Assembly: GCA_024233975.1 (NCBI GenBank)
Contig: JACKOX010000003.1
Location: 1 to 64,000 of the forward strand
From: Rhodanobacteraceae bacterium
Lineage (GTDB): Bacteria; Pseudomonadota; Gammaproteobacteria; Xanthomonadales; Xanthomonadaceae
DNA: 64,000 bases
Reading direction: 5' to 3'
Positions 46,896 through 56,652 of this stretch are shown here, in pieces. Position numbers and translations under genes: made by a program. Numbering within the stretch: position 1 is the stretch's first letter; each line of letters starts with the position of its first letter. The notes under the pieces were generated by a model. The model saw nothing but the letters and a program-made list of their open reading frames with translations, ran no database searches and was not told the DNA's origin.

Positions 46896-49268
46896 ATGAA
46901 ATTTTCCGAAAACTGGCTGCGCGAACTGGTCGACATCCCGGTCGGGCGCGAAGAGCTGATCCATCGCCTGACCATGGCCGGCCTTGAGGTCGAGGAAGCC
47001 GAGCTGCGCGGTGAGGGCCTTGACGACATCCTGGTTGCCGAAATCACCGCCTGCGCACCGCATCCCGATGCCGATCGCCTGCAGGTCTGCCAGGTGAGTG
47101 ATGGCTCGACCATGCTGGAGATCGTCTGCGGCGCGCCAAACGCGCGTCCGGGTATCCGCGTGCCGCTGGCGCCGGTCGGTGCAACCTTGCCGGGTGGCCT
47201 AAACATCAAGATCGCGAAACTGCGCGGCGTGACCTCCAACGGCATGCTGTGCTCGGCCAAGGAGCTGCAGCTCGAAGACGACGCCACTGGCCTCATGGAA
47301 CTGCCGGCTGATGCGCCGGTGGGTGCCAAACTGGTCGAGTACCTCAAGCTGCCGGACGCCTGCCTCGAACTGAAGCTGACGCCGAATCGCGCCGATTGTT
47401 TGAGCCTCAGCGGACTGGCCTACGATCTGGCCGCGCTGTTCGGCGGTGATCCAAAGCTGGTCGATACGCCGCAGATCCAGGCGGTTCAGCACGACGAACT
47501 GGCCATCGAGCTGGAAGCTGGCGCCGATTGCCCGCGCTACTGCGGCCGGATCATCCACGGCATTGATCCGCAGGCGACCTCACCACTGTGGCTGAAGGAG
47601 CGCCTGCGTCGCGCCGGCCTGCGGCCGATCAGCCTGCTGGTGGACATCACCAACTTCGTAATGCTGGAGCTTGGTCAGCCGATGCACGCCTTTGATCTCG
47701 CCACGCTGAGCGGCCCGGTTGGCGTGCGTCGCGGCAAGGCCGGTGAATCGCTGAAGCTGCTCGACGAGCGTGACGTGTCCGTTGACGAGGAAGTGCTGTT
47801 GATTGTTGACGCGAAGGGCCCGGTGGCGCTTGCGGGCGTGATGGGCGGTTTCGATACCCGCGTCACTGACGCCACCCGCAGCGTGTTCCTGGAGAGTGCG
47901 CATTTCGCGCCGTCGGCAATTGCCGGTCGTGCGCGTCGCTACGGCCTGCATACCGACGCCTCACATCGCTTCGAGCGCGGCGTCGATCCGGAGTTGCCGC
48001 GGCGCGCCATCGAGCGCGCCACCGCGCTGGTGCTTCAAATCAGCGGCGGACAGGCTGGGCCGGTCACCGAGGCGCAGCTGGCCGATTGCTTGCCGCAGCC
48101 GCAGCCGGTGCGCCTGCGTCGCCAGCGTCTGTCGCGCGTGCTGGGCCTGTCGGTGCCGGATGCCGAAGTTGAGCGCATCCTCCGCGCGCTGGGCATGAGC
48201 GTGGCATCGAATGACGACGGCTGGATGGTCACCGCACCGACGCGCCGTTTCGACATCGAGCGCGAGGAAGACCTGATCGAGGAAGTGGTGCGAGTGCATG
48301 GCTACGACAAGGTGCCGACGCATGCGCCATCCGGTGAGCTGCGTCTGGCGCCGTTGCCGGAAGGCGAGGTGCCGGCATCGCGTTTCCGTCACCAGATGGC
48401 GGCGCGCGACTACGTTGAGGCGCTCAACTACGCCTTTCTCGCCGAGGCCACGCTGGCGGCCTGGCAGCTGCCGGAAGCGCCGGTGAAGCTGGCCAATCCG
48501 TTGACCGAGGAACTGGGCGTGATGCGCAGCGCGCTGACGCCGGGGCTGGTGGAGACGCTGCGTCGCAACCATGCCCGACAGCAATCGCGCATCCGACTGT
48601 TCGAGATCGGCCATGTGTTCGCGCAGGGCGACGGCGAACCCAACGAAACCGCGCGCATCGCCGCCGTATGCAGTGGTGCGGCGCATGCTGAGCAATGGTC
48701 GGAGAAGGCGCGCGCCGTGGATTTCCACGACCTGCGCGGCGATCTGGAAAGCCTGGCGGCGCTGGCGAATGCGTCGCTCGCCTTCGAACCGCTGATCGAC
48801 TGCCCATGGCTGCATCCTGGCCGTGCCGCGTCCATCCGCCGTGATGGTGCGCCTGTCGGCTGGATTGGCCAGCTGCATCCAGCCTTGCAGCAGCGCCTGG
48901 ATCTGGATATCGACGTGCTGGCCTTCGAGCTGGATCTGCCGGCGCTGCAGCGTCGCGACGTGCCGCGGGCGAAGCCGGTGTCCCGATATCCGTCAGTACG
49001 TCGCGATCTGGCGGTGATCGTCTCCGAAACGACGCCGTGGGCCGCGCTGGAAACCAGTCTGCATACGGCGCTGGGTGAGCGCCTGCGCGAGGTTCGCCTG
49101 TTCGATCAGTTCGCTGGCGGAAGCTTGGAAAGCGGTTTCAAGAGCTTGGCTATGGGCTTGATTTTGCAGGACGTTTCACGCACATTAACGGACAGTGACG
49201 CGGATGCTGCCGTGTCGGATGCACTGACCGCGCTGGGGCGCGACTGTGCTGCACGTTTGAGGGGGTGA
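46896..49268 (+). CDS. pheT: Phenylalanyl-tRNA synthetase beta subunit
   Basis: PheT, 790 aa, full length: N-terminal MKFSENWLRELVDIPVG, tRNA-binding domain (DADRLQVCQV), B3/B4 editing domain (NRADCLSLSGLAYDLAALFGG), B5, catalytic-like core (HFAPSAIAGRARRYGLHTDAS), and C-terminal ferredoxin-fold anticodon-binding domain (VSRYPSVRRDLAVIV). Stop is 1 nt before ihfA. Confidence 0.97.
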   Translation: MKFSENWLRELVDIPVGREELIHRLTMAGLEVEEAELRGEGLDDILVAEITACAPHPDADRLQVCQVSDGSTMLEIVCGAPNARPGIRVPLAPVGATLPGGLNIKIAKLRGVTSNGMLCSAKELQLEDDATGLMELPADAPVGAKLVEYLKLPDACLELKLTPNRADCLSLSGLAYDLAALFGGDPKLVDTPQIQAVQHDELAIELEAGADCPRYCGRIIHGIDPQATSPLWLKERLRRAGLRPISLLVDITNFVMLELGQPMHAFDLATLSGPVGVRRGKAGESLKLLDERDVSVDEEVLLIVDAKGPVALAGVMGGFDTRVTDATRSVFLESAHFAPSAIAGRARRYGLHTDASHRFERGVDPELPRRAIERATALVLQISGGQAGPVTEAQLADCLPQPQPVRLRRQRLSRVLGLSVPDAEVERILRALGMSVASNDDGWMVTAPTRRFDIEREEDLIEEVVRVHGYDKVPTHAPSGELRLAPLPEGEVPASRFRHQMAARDYVEALNYAFLAEATLAAWQLPEAPVKLANPLTEELGVMRSALTPGLVETLRRNHARQQSRIRLFEIGHVFAQGDGEPNETARIAAVCSGAAHAEQWSEKARAVDFHDLRGDLESLAALANASLAFEPLIDCPWLHPGRAASIRRDGAPVGWIGQLHPALQQRLDLDIDVLAFELDLPALQRRDVPRAKPVSRYPSVRRDLAVIVSETTPWAALETSLHTALGERLREVRLFDQFAGGSLESGFKSLAMGLILQDVSRTLTDSDADAAVSDALTALGRDCAARLRG

Positions 49269-49269
49269 C

Positions 49270-49602
49270 ATGGCGCTGACCAAGGCCGATATGGCCGACC
49301 GTCTGTTTCTGGACGTCGGTTTGAACAAGCGTGAAGCCAAGGAATTCGTGGACGCGTTCTTCGATACCTTGCGTGATGCGCTGGAGCGTGGCCAACAGGT
49401 CAAGCTTTCCGGTTTCGGCAATTTCGACCTGCGCCGCAAGAACCAGCGCCCCGGGCGCAACCCGAAGACCGGCGAGGAGATACCGATCTCGGCCCGTACC
49501 GTGGTCACCTTCCGTCCTGGCCAGAAGCTGAAGGAACGCGTCGAGGCCTACAGCGCCGCGGACGCGGACGGCTCGGCATCGATGGGAGGCGTCCATGCTT
49601 GA
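49270..49602 (+). CDS. ihfA: Integration host factor alpha subunit
   Basis: IHF-alpha, 110 aa: MALTKADMADRLFLDVGLNK, KLSGFGNFDLRRKNQRPGRN (DNA-bending arm), PISARTVVTFRPGQKLKERV. The C-terminal tail of about 15 residues is a little longer than in E. coli. Overlaps the following merR-type gene by 8 nt. Confidence 0.97.
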   Translation: MALTKADMADRLFLDVGLNKREAKEFVDAFFDTLRDALERGQQVKLSGFGNFDLRRKNQRPGRNPKTGEEIPISARTVVTFRPGQKLKERVEAYSAADADGSASMGGVHA

Positions 49603-49951
49603 CGCTGGCGGCAACCGCGAATTTCCGCCGATTCCGGCGAAGCGCTACTTCACCATCGGTGAGGTCAGCGAGCTGTGTGACGTCAAGCCACACGTGCTTC
49701 GCTACTGGGAGACCGAGTTCCCCAGCCTGAAGCCGGTCAAACGTCGCGGCAATCGCCGCTACTACCAGCGCCACGACGTGCTGACCATCCGCCAGATCCG
49801 TGACCTGCTGTACGAACAGGGTTACACCATCACCGGCGCGCGCCAGCGACTTGAAGGCGAGACCGGCCGCAACGAGGCCGCCATTTCCACCCAGATCGTG
49901 CGCCAGGTGCGCATGGAGCTGGAAGAAGTGCTTCAGCTGCTGCGGCGCTGA
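49595..49951 (+). CDS. MerR-family transcriptional regulator
   Basis: Protein of 118 aa with an N-terminal winged-helix MerR domain (RYFTIGEVSELCDVKPHVLRYWE, RRYYQRHDVLTIRQI) and a C-terminal coiled coil (IVRQVRMELEEVLQLLRR), but no effector domain or metal-binding Cys set. This short MerR gene directly after ihfA is a conserved arrangement in gammaproteobacteria. Target unknown. Confidence 0.93.
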   Translation: MLDAGGNREFPPIPAKRYFTIGEVSELCDVKPHVLRYWETEFPSLKPVKRRGNRRYYQRHDVLTIRQIRDLLYEQGYTITGARQRLEGETGRNEAAISTQIVRQVRMELEEVLQLLRR

Positions 49952-50008
49952 TTCGGGGATCAGTTTCAGGGCAGGGCCGCCGCGGTATCCGCAGGCCGGC
50001 CAACACCG

Positions 50009-50014
50009 TATAAT
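50009..50014 (+). promoter_or_regulatory. -10 element of tRNA-Pro promoter
   Basis: Perfect TATAAT 51 nt before the tRNA, followed by a GC-rich discriminator (CCCGCC) typical of stringently controlled stable-RNA promoters. The -35 is weak. Confidence 0.6.
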
Positions 50015-50064
50015 CCCGCCTCCGCGGCATCGCCCGTGGATGTGACCATCGAGTGATCGCGCGT

Positions 50065-50141
50065 CGGGGCGTAGCGCAGCCTGGTAGCGCACTACAATGG
50101 GGTTGTAGGGGTCGCGAGTTCGAATCTCGCCGCCCCGACCA
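50065..50141 (+). tRNA. tRNA-Pro (GGG)
   Basis: 77 nt with encoded CCA. Acceptor CGGGGCG/CGCCCCG, D-arm GCGCAGCCTGGTAGCGC, anticodon loop ATGGGGT with anticodon GGG, T-arm GCGAGTTCGAATCTCGC. Confidence 0.96.
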
Positions 50142-50218
50142 GTCGCGATCCACTCATACCTCTCTCGCCGCCATCGCTTTCGGCGGTCGAAGTCCCCGAA
50201 TTCCTGTCACTAGCTCTG

Positions 50219-50995
50219 TCAGCCGACCAGCGCGTTGCTGAGCCGAACGTAGTCGGGTACGGCGATGGCCTCGGCGCGGTCGCCGGGATCAATGCCCACG
50301 CTTTCCATCTGCTCCGCCGTGGCGACCTCGCGCAGTGTGTTGCGCAGGGTCTTGCGACGTTGGGCGAAGGCCGCCTTCACCAGTGATTCGAAGTGTTGAT
50401 GGTCGCTGATGCCAATGTCGGCTTCGTTGCGCGGCAGCAGCCGGACCACGGCGGAGTCGACCTTGGGTGGTGGCGAGAAAGCGCCGGGTGGGACGTCGAA
50501 GAGGGCTTGCACGCGGCAATAGGCCTGCAGCATCACGCTGAGGCGTCCGTAGACCTTGCTGCCGGGATCAGCGGCCATGCGGTCCACCACTTCCTTCTGC
50601 AGCATGAAGTGCATGTCCTGGATCGCCTGGCGATGCGCCAGCGCGTGGAACAGGATCGGCGAGGAGATGTTGTAGGGCAGGTTGCCCACCAGCCGAAGGG
50701 GCTGTCCGCCTGCGATAGCGCTGAAGTCCACGGTCAGCACATCGGCGAGCACCACATCCAGTTCGCCCAGTCCGGAAACGCGCTCGGTGAGCGGACCGAT
50801 CACGTCGCGATCCAGTTCAATCACCGTCAGCTTGCCCAGCTTCTCCATCAGCGGACGCGTGATTGCGCCGAGGCCCGGGCCGATTTCGACGACACGCTGG
50901 CCGGGGCGCGGGTCGATGGCGTGGATGATCAGATCGATGTAGCGGCGTTCGTGCAGGAAATGCTGTCCGAACTGCTTCTTTGCGCGGTGACTCAT
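50219..50995 (-). CDS. rsmA: 16S rRNA (adenine1518/1519-N6)-dimethyltransferase
   Basis: RsmA/KsgA, 258 aa, dimethylating two adjacent adenines near the 3' end of 16S rRNA in late 30S assembly. KKQFGQHFL, SAM site VVEIGPGLGAIT, catalytic NLPYNISSPIL and C-terminal AFAQRRKTLRNTL are all present. Overlaps pdxA by 4 nt; last gene of lptD-surA-pdxA-rsmA. Confidence 0.97.
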   Translation of the reverse strand: MSHRAKKQFGQHFLHERRYIDLIIHAIDPRPGQRVVEIGPGLGAITRPLMEKLGKLTVIELDRDVIGPLTERVSGLGELDVVLADVLTVDFSAIAGGQPLRLVGNLPYNISSPILFHALAHRQAIQDMHFMLQKEVVDRMAADPGSKVYGRLSVMLQAYCRVQALFDVPPGAFSPPPKVDSAVVRLLPRNEADIGISDHQHFESLVKAAFAQRRKTLRNTLREVATAEQMESVGIDPGDRAEAIAVPDYVRLSNALVG

Positions 50996-51996
50996 ACGGC
51001 CATCCGTCGCGAGCCGGCCATGCGGATGGCGGTTTCCGTGGCGGCGATCAGGCTGCCGGGATCGGCAATGCCGCGTCCGGCACGGTCCAGCGCGGTGCCG
51101 TGGTCCACCGCAACCCGAACGAAAGGCAGGCCGAGGCTGATGTTGACGGCGGTTTCGAAGCCGCTGTGCTTCAACACCGGCAGGCCCTGGTCGTGGTACA
51201 TGGCGAACACAGCGTCGACATCGCGCAGGCGCTGCGGCAGGAAGGCCGTGTCCGCCGGCAAGGGGCCAACGAGATCCATGCCTTCGGCGCGCAACTGCTG
51301 CAGCGCCGGGGCGATGACCCGGATTTCCTCTTCGCCCAGCAGGCCGTCCTCACCGGCATGTGGATTGAGACCAAGTACCGCGATGCGCGGCACGGCAATG
51401 CCGAAATCCTGCTGCAGCGCGCGATGCAGGATGCCCAACCGGCTGCGCAGCCGTTCCGGCGTGACCGCATCCGGCACCGCCCGCAGCGGAAGGTGAGTGG
51501 TCAGCAGCGCCACGCGCAGGTCGGGGTTGGCCAGCATCATCACCACGTCGTCGCTGCTGGCACGCTGCATCAGCCACTCGGTAAGGCCACTGAACGGGCG
51601 GTGCGTGTTCAGGCTGGCCTTCTGCAGCGGGCCGGTGATCATGCCGTCGAGCTGGCCGGAAAGGCAGGCATCGGTGGCGGCCTCCAGTGCAGCGAAAAGG
51701 CTGGGAGCATTCGCTGGATTGGCTGCGCCGGGCGGCTCAAGAATGCCGTGCGGGAATGGCACCACCAGCAGGCGGCCCGGCTGGTGGGCAGCGACATCGG
51801 CGTCGAGATCGGCCGCCGCCAGCGTCCTGCAGCTTAGCGGCAGGCGCAGCGACAGCGCGGTGTTGATCAGGCAGTCCGGGTCGCCGAAGCAGACCAGGCT
51901 GGCAGGCAGCGGACGCTGTGCCAGCTTGACGACCAGCTCCGGACCGATACCACCCGGTTCGCCTGGCAGCAGGGCCAGGCGCGGCAATGCCGCCAT
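50992..51996 (-). CDS. pdxA: 4-hydroxythreonine-4-phosphate dehydrogenase
   Basis: PdxA, 334 aa, NAD-dependent enzyme of pyridoxal phosphate synthesis. PGEPGGIGPELV N-terminus; the three metal His are present (TTHLPL His168, LNPHAGE, MYHDQGLPVLK). Two substrate-side positions differ from E. coli: GHTE is GLTE here (Leu138), and GPVHK is GPLQK. These may be lineage variants or reduce activity. In the lptD-surA-pdxA-rsmA operon. Confidence 0.93.
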   Translation of the reverse strand: MAALPRLALLPGEPGGIGPELVVKLAQRPLPASLVCFGDPDCLINTALSLRLPLSCRTLAAADLDADVAAHQPGRLLVVPFPHGILEPPGAANPANAPSLFAALEAATDACLSGQLDGMITGPLQKASLNTHRPFSGLTEWLMQRASSDDVVMMLANPDLRVALLTTHLPLRAVPDAVTPERLRSRLGILHRALQQDFGIAVPRIAVLGLNPHAGEDGLLGEEEIRVIAPALQQLRAEGMDLVGPLPADTAFLPQRLRDVDAVFAMYHDQGLPVLKHSGFETAVNISLGLPFVRVAVDHGTALDRAGRGIADPGSLIAATETAIRMAGSRRMAV

Positions 51997-52041
51997 TTCA
52001 CGCTCCCCTTCGCGTGGCCCAGCGGGTGCGGCGTGGACCGC

Positions 52042-53403
52042 TCAGCCCGTCAGGCGGTTCTCGATGTAGGCCTCCGAGCGCAGTTCGCGCAGGAAACTTT
52101 CGTACTCTTCCTCGGCCTTGCGCTTGCCGACCGTTTCGCGGGCCTGGTTGCGCTTCAGCTCTTCGGTGACGTCCTGCTCACGCTCGCCCAGCCGCTTGAT
52201 CAGGTGCCAGCCGACGTTGCTCGGGAAGGGCTCCGAAACCTCGCCATCCTTCAGCGTGGTGATGACTCGGGCCACCGAAGCGCCGTAGTCCTCAAGCTTG
52301 AACCAGCCCATGTCGCCATCGAGGTCGCGGGTGCGCGTGTCCTCGGAGGTGGCCTTGGCGACGGCACCGAAATCCTCGCCGCCGCTGGTGACGCGATCAC
52401 GAATCGCATCGATGCGGGTCTTGGCTTCCGCGTCCGAAACCAGCTCGCTGCGAAGGATCACGATCGACTGTGCGTGGTACTCGGTGGCGGTCTGGCGCGC
52501 GTTCTCGTCGCGGCGCTCGATGATCTTCAGCAGGTGGAAGCCGCTCGGCCCACGCATCGGCTCGGTGACCGTGTCGACAGGCTGCGTGCGCACCACTTCG
52601 GTGAACAGGCGCGGTACTTCATTGACGTTGCGCCAGCCGAGATCGCCACCGTCCAGCGCATTGGGCGCGTCGGAATAGCGGATGGCGGCGGCCTCGAAGG
52701 CCATGCCGCCGTCAATCTGGCGCTTGATGTCGGCGATCTTGCTCTGCGCGGCTTCGACGTCCACTGGCGAGGCGCCGTCATCGACGGCCACCAGGATGTC
52801 GCCCAGATGCACCTGGCCACCGCTGTTGGCCTGCGAGGCCAGCTCCACTTCCACCTCGGCGTCGCTGACGTTGACCCGGCTCTGGGTCAGGGCCTGGCGA
52901 AGACGCTGGACGGTGAGCTCATCGCGCAGCGTTTCGCGGAAGCCGCTGAAGCTCATGCCGTCCGCAGCAAGCTGGCTGCGCATGTCGTCGGTGCTGATGC
53001 CGTTTTGCTGGGCGATGCCGCTGACGGCCTGGTCGAGCTCGGCGTCGCTGACGCGGATGCCGTTGTCCTCGGCACGGGTGACCTGCAGGCGCATCAGGAT
53101 CAGGCGGTCCAGCACCTGCCGCTCCAGCACGTCGGCAGGCGGCAGCGCGTTTTCCTGGCCGCGGTACTGGGCGCGGATGTTGGCCACGGCCTGGTCCAGT
53201 TCGCTGCGCAGGATCACGTCCTCGTCAACCACCGCGACGATGCTGTCGATCGCCGTCGTAGGCAGCGCCTGCGCGTGCAGTGACGGGGCGGCGACACCCA
53301 GCACCAGGCCTGCGGCGAGGGCGGTACCGGTCATGCGGCGCAGGACGGTTGGTGTGAGCTGCTGGATAAGGTGCTGGAAGAGGGGCGTCATGCGTAGCGT
53401 CAT
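52042..53403 (-). CDS. surA: Periplasmic chaperone / peptidyl-prolyl isomerase SurA
   Basis: SurA, 453 aa, guiding outer-membrane proteins (including LptD) through the periplasm. Signal peptide ends near SLHAQA; N-domain (IVAVVDEDVILRSELDQAV), two parvulin domains (GDLGWRNVNEVPRLF and GDMGWFKLEDYG regions), C-terminal helix (KAEEEYESFLRELRSEAYIENRL). Start at 53403 or 53391 is uncertain. 97 nt after lptD. Confidence 0.95.
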   Translation of the reverse strand: MTLRMTPLFQHLIQQLTPTVLRRMTGTALAAGLVLGVAAPSLHAQALPTTAIDSIVAVVDEDVILRSELDQAVANIRAQYRGQENALPPADVLERQVLDRLILMRLQVTRAEDNGIRVSDAELDQAVSGIAQQNGISTDDMRSQLAADGMSFSGFRETLRDELTVQRLRQALTQSRVNVSDAEVEVELASQANSGGQVHLGDILVAVDDGASPVDVEAAQSKIADIKRQIDGGMAFEAAAIRYSDAPNALDGGDLGWRNVNEVPRLFTEVVRTQPVDTVTEPMRGPSGFHLLKIIERRDENARQTATEYHAQSIVILRSELVSDAEAKTRIDAIRDRVTSGGEDFGAVAKATSEDTRTRDLDGDMGWFKLEDYGASVARVITTLKDGEVSEPFPSNVGWHLIKRLGEREQDVTEELKRNQARETVGKRKAEEEYESFLRELRSEAYIENRLTG

Positions 53404-53500
53404 GGGTCGCTTCGGGTCCGTTCGAATGGGTTGGCCGGCAGTGTGCCGGAGCGCAGGGTAACCGTCGCCAAACGGCCGAATGCCGGCCGCGGACGGAGGC

Positions 53501-55714
53501 TCAGCGCGGATAGCCAAGAATAGCACGCTCCAGCAGTTCCTCGGCCCCGCGGCCAAAGGCGCCGAGGCCCTTCAGCTCGATCTCGAAATACAGGCCGGTG
53601 TTCTTGTCACCTTCGCGATTGCGGATGTAGTTGCGGGCCAGTGCGCGCACCGCCACGCAGCAGTCTTCCCACTGCAGGCCGGCAAAGGCTTCCAGCGTCT
53701 CGCTGTCGCGCAGCGAGTAGTTCCAGCGGCCGACCACGCGCCAGCGCTCGTTGATTGGCGCGAGGAAGGTGAAGTCGGTCTGCTCCAGGCGGCCGCTGCG
53801 ATAGCGGTAGGCCAGGTTGGCGACACCGGTGCCACGGAAGCGGTACTGCGCGCGAACGCCGGAAAGCTGGGTATCGTGGCTGTCGCCATCCCACTGCTGG
53901 GTGACGCCGACGCGCCACTTTTCGCTGAGTTCGCTGCTGAGGTCGGCCACCAGTGCGGAGTTGGTGCCCATGTCCGGCGGATTGCCGGGCAGGCCGACGC
54001 GCGGCGTGTCGAAATAGTGGATCTGGCCGATGCTGGCGCGCAGGCGCTCGCGACCGGTGGATTCATCGAACAGGCTGCTGGAAACCGCCAGCGTCAGCTG
54101 GTTGGCGTCGCCCTGGCGGTCGGCGCCGGAGAAGCGGTTGTTGCGGAACAGCTGGTCGAAGCTGAAGGTCAGCTCGCGGGTATCGAATACCGGCAGGGCG
54201 TCCTGGTCGCGGTAGGGCGCGCGCAGGTAGTAGATGCGCGGTTCCAGGGTCTGGATGTTGTTGCCACCGAACAGGCTGGTGCCGCGCTCGAACAGCAGGC
54301 CGCTGTCGAGGCTCAGGATCGGAACGCCTCGGTCCGGCGCACGCTGTCCGACCTGGTCCACGTAGCCGCTGTCAAGGTGATAGGCGGTGTAACGGTAGCC
54401 GAACTCCGGACGCAGGAAGCCCCAGCTGTTCTCCAGCGGCATGCGCAGGTAAGGGTAGAGATCGAGGCGGCGCGCGCCGGGCAGGGTTTCGTGGTCGAAG
54501 GCGACCAGTTCGCTGCGCAGGCCGACTTCGAGCAGCTCGCTCCAGTCCGACTTCCAGCCAAAGCGCGCGCGCGGCAGGCGGCGGAACGGCTGCTGAGCGT
54601 TGATCACGAACGGATCGGTGACGTCCCAGGCTTGCAGCGCCACGCTGGCCCACCAGCTTTCGCCACGACCATACACGCCCGCCGAACTCTGCAGCAGGCT
54701 GGTGCTGGTGGCCGACAGCGAGTCGCCGAAGTCCTCGAAATAGCGGTCGTCGGAGACCTGGTTCAGGTTGACCCGCAGGTCCCAGGTGTCGCTGAGGCGG
54801 CCATTGTGGCGCCAGGTGAAGCTGCCGCGGTCGCGCCCGTTTTCCTTGTCGTTCGGTAGCCAGCTGGCGCTGAATTCGCCGCTGTGCTGTGCGGTGAGGT
54901 AGCGGAACTCGCCGCCCAGCATCAGGCCGCGGTGGCCGAGGCTGCGCAGCGTGAGCGTAGCGTCGTAGTTGGGCGCCAGGTTCAGGTAGTAGGGCAGTGA
55001 CAGGTCGATGCCGGTGTTGTCCGATGCGCCAAGCCGCGGATACAGGAAGCCGCTGCGGCGGCGGTCATCGATGGGGAAACTCAGGTACGGCAGCCAGAAC
55101 ACCGGTACCTTGCCAAGGTGCAGCACCGCGCCACGGGCGCGCCCCTCGCCGCTTTCCTGGTCGAGCTCGATGCGGTCGGCGCTGATCCGCCAGTGCGGGT
55201 TGCGCGGATCGCAGGTGCTGTAGCTCACCTGTTCGAGGTTGCTGAGCTGGCCCTGCATCGTGGCCTTGGCCGCCTCGCCGTTGCCGCGCGCTTCGACCAG
55301 CTGGTAGCGGATGTCGTCAAGCTGGGTGCGGTCGGCGTCGAGTTCGCCCTCGATGTGGCTGGCGGTCAGCAGCAGGGCGTTGTCCTGGTAGCGGACGTTG
55401 CCGTCGGCGCGATAGCGGCGGCCTTCGGTGTCGTAGAACAGACTGTCGGCGCGCAGCTGCTGGTCGGCGCGGCGCAGCTCGACGTCGCCCTCGGCGTGGT
55501 ACTCGGACTGGTCCGCCACGTTGAAGTACTTCGCGTTGATGTCCGCTGGCGCGTCCTCGCGCGCCAGGCCGGCATCCGGCAGCGGCTCGAACAGCGAAGT
55601 CAGCGGTCCCGGCGAACACAGGCGCCAGGCGGTGTCGTCGGCGGCGCGAGCGTGGGGGACGGCGAGGACGAACAGGCCGGTGAGTGGCAGGAGTCGGCGG
55701 AAAGTCACGGGCAT
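53501..55714 (-). CDS. lptD: LPS-assembly protein LptD
   Basis: LptD, 737 aa, outer-membrane barrel inserting LPS with LptE. Start at 55714 gives a signal peptide (MPVTFRRLLPLTGLFVLAVPHARA); the longer in-frame reading runs through bpt and is rejected. Jellyroll (EYHAEGDVELRRADQQLRAD) then a long barrel. Four Cys for the two disulfides: Cys33, Cys168, Cys685 and Cys686 (EDCC). Confidence 0.96.
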   Translation of the reverse strand: MPVTFRRLLPLTGLFVLAVPHARAADDTAWRLCSPGPLTSLFEPLPDAGLAREDAPADINAKYFNVADQSEYHAEGDVELRRADQQLRADSLFYDTEGRRYRADGNVRYQDNALLLTASHIEGELDADRTQLDDIRYQLVEARGNGEAAKATMQGQLSNLEQVSYSTCDPRNPHWRISADRIELDQESGEGRARGAVLHLGKVPVFWLPYLSFPIDDRRRSGFLYPRLGASDNTGIDLSLPYYLNLAPNYDATLTLRSLGHRGLMLGGEFRYLTAQHSGEFSASWLPNDKENGRDRGSFTWRHNGRLSDTWDLRVNLNQVSDDRYFEDFGDSLSATSTSLLQSSAGVYGRGESWWASVALQAWDVTDPFVINAQQPFRRLPRARFGWKSDWSELLEVGLRSELVAFDHETLPGARRLDLYPYLRMPLENSWGFLRPEFGYRYTAYHLDSGYVDQVGQRAPDRGVPILSLDSGLLFERGTSLFGGNNIQTLEPRIYYLRAPYRDQDALPVFDTRELTFSFDQLFRNNRFSGADRQGDANQLTLAVSSSLFDESTGRERLRASIGQIHYFDTPRVGLPGNPPDMGTNSALVADLSSELSEKWRVGVTQQWDGDSHDTQLSGVRAQYRFRGTGVANLAYRYRSGRLEQTDFTFLAPINERWRVVGRWNYSLRDSETLEAFAGLQWEDCCVAVRALARNYIRNREGDKNTGLYFEIELKGLGAFGRGAEELLERAILGYPR

Positions 55715-55796
55715 CCGATGTCGGCGTGGGGCGCCTGACGCGGCGCAATGGCCGCCAAGGATGCCGAATCGCCGTGCGCCGGGCAATCCGCGGGCG

Positions 55797-56504
55797 CTAG
55801 CCGACGCGCAGCCAATGCCCGTCGGACAGGCGTTCCTGCGGCCGGAAGCGGCGCTTGTAGTCCATCTTGGGGTGGCCGTCGATCCAGTAGCCGAGGTACA
55901 GGTACTCCCGCCCCTGCTGCCGGGCCTGCTCGATCTGCTGCAGCACGGCGAAGGTGCCGAGGCCGCGCGCCGACGCGTCGGCATCGTAGAAGGTGTAGAC
56001 CGCCGACAGCGCGCGCGGCAGCACGTCGGTGACCGCCACCGCCAGCAGTCGCTCGTCGGGATCGCGCAGGCAGAGGAAACGCGTGGGGCTCCAGTCGCAG
56101 CGCAGGAAGCGCTCGAAGTCGCTGGCATCGGCGTCGTCCATGCCGCCGCCGGGATGGCGCTGGCGCAGATAGCGTTCGTAGAGCGCACCGATTTCCGGCG
56201 TGTGCCTCGCTTCGGCCCATTCCAGGCGAAGGTCGGCGTTCTGCTGCAGGCAGCGGCGCTGCGAGCGGTTCGGCCGGAATTCCCGCACCGGCACCCGCAC
56301 TGGCGTGCAGGCCTGGCACTGGGCGCAGTTCGGTCGATAGACGTGGCCGCCGGATCGGCGGAATCCATTGCCGAGCGCCAGCGGATACAGGCGCTCGATG
56401 TCCGGCGCCAGCGGGTCGATCACCAGGTTGCGCGAACGCCGCTGCGGGTAATAGCCGCAGTCGTGTTCGAGCGTCTGGAAGACACGGATCCGGTCGGATT
56501 TCAT
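55797..56504 (-). CDS. bpt: Aspartate/glutamate leucyltransferase
   Basis: Bpt, 235 aa, attaching Leu from tRNA to N-terminal Asp/Glu for N-degron degradation by ClpS/ClpAP. N-terminal Cys motifs (EHDCGYYP, NCAQCQAC) and C-terminal GREYLYLGYWIDGHPKMDYKRRF are typical of the ATE/Bpt family. Upstream of lptD on the same strand. Confidence 0.95.
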   Translation of the reverse strand: MKSDRIRVFQTLEHDCGYYPQRRSRNLVIDPLAPDIERLYPLALGNGFRRSGGHVYRPNCAQCQACTPVRVPVREFRPNRSQRRCLQQNADLRLEWAEARHTPEIGALYERYLRQRHPGGGMDDADASDFERFLRCDWSPTRFLCLRDPDERLLAVAVTDVLPRALSAVYTFYDADASARGLGTFAVLQQIEQARQQGREYLYLGYWIDGHPKMDYKRRFRPQERLSDGHWLRVG

Positions 56505-56652
56505 GCGGCCATGCTACGCCGGCTTCGGCTGGCCTGTCCGTAGCCCGGTCGGGAATCGCAGGATCGGTCAGGCCGCGACAGGGGTGGATGGACACGTGTG
56601 CGTAGAATTGGTCGTCACCTTCCCGCGCGGCAACCATTGCCCACGTCCAGAC

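Noticed and set aside
55715..56368. In-frame N-terminal extension of lptD to 955 aa
   Set aside because: Lies inside bpt on the same strand in another frame; LptD has its own signal peptide at 55714.
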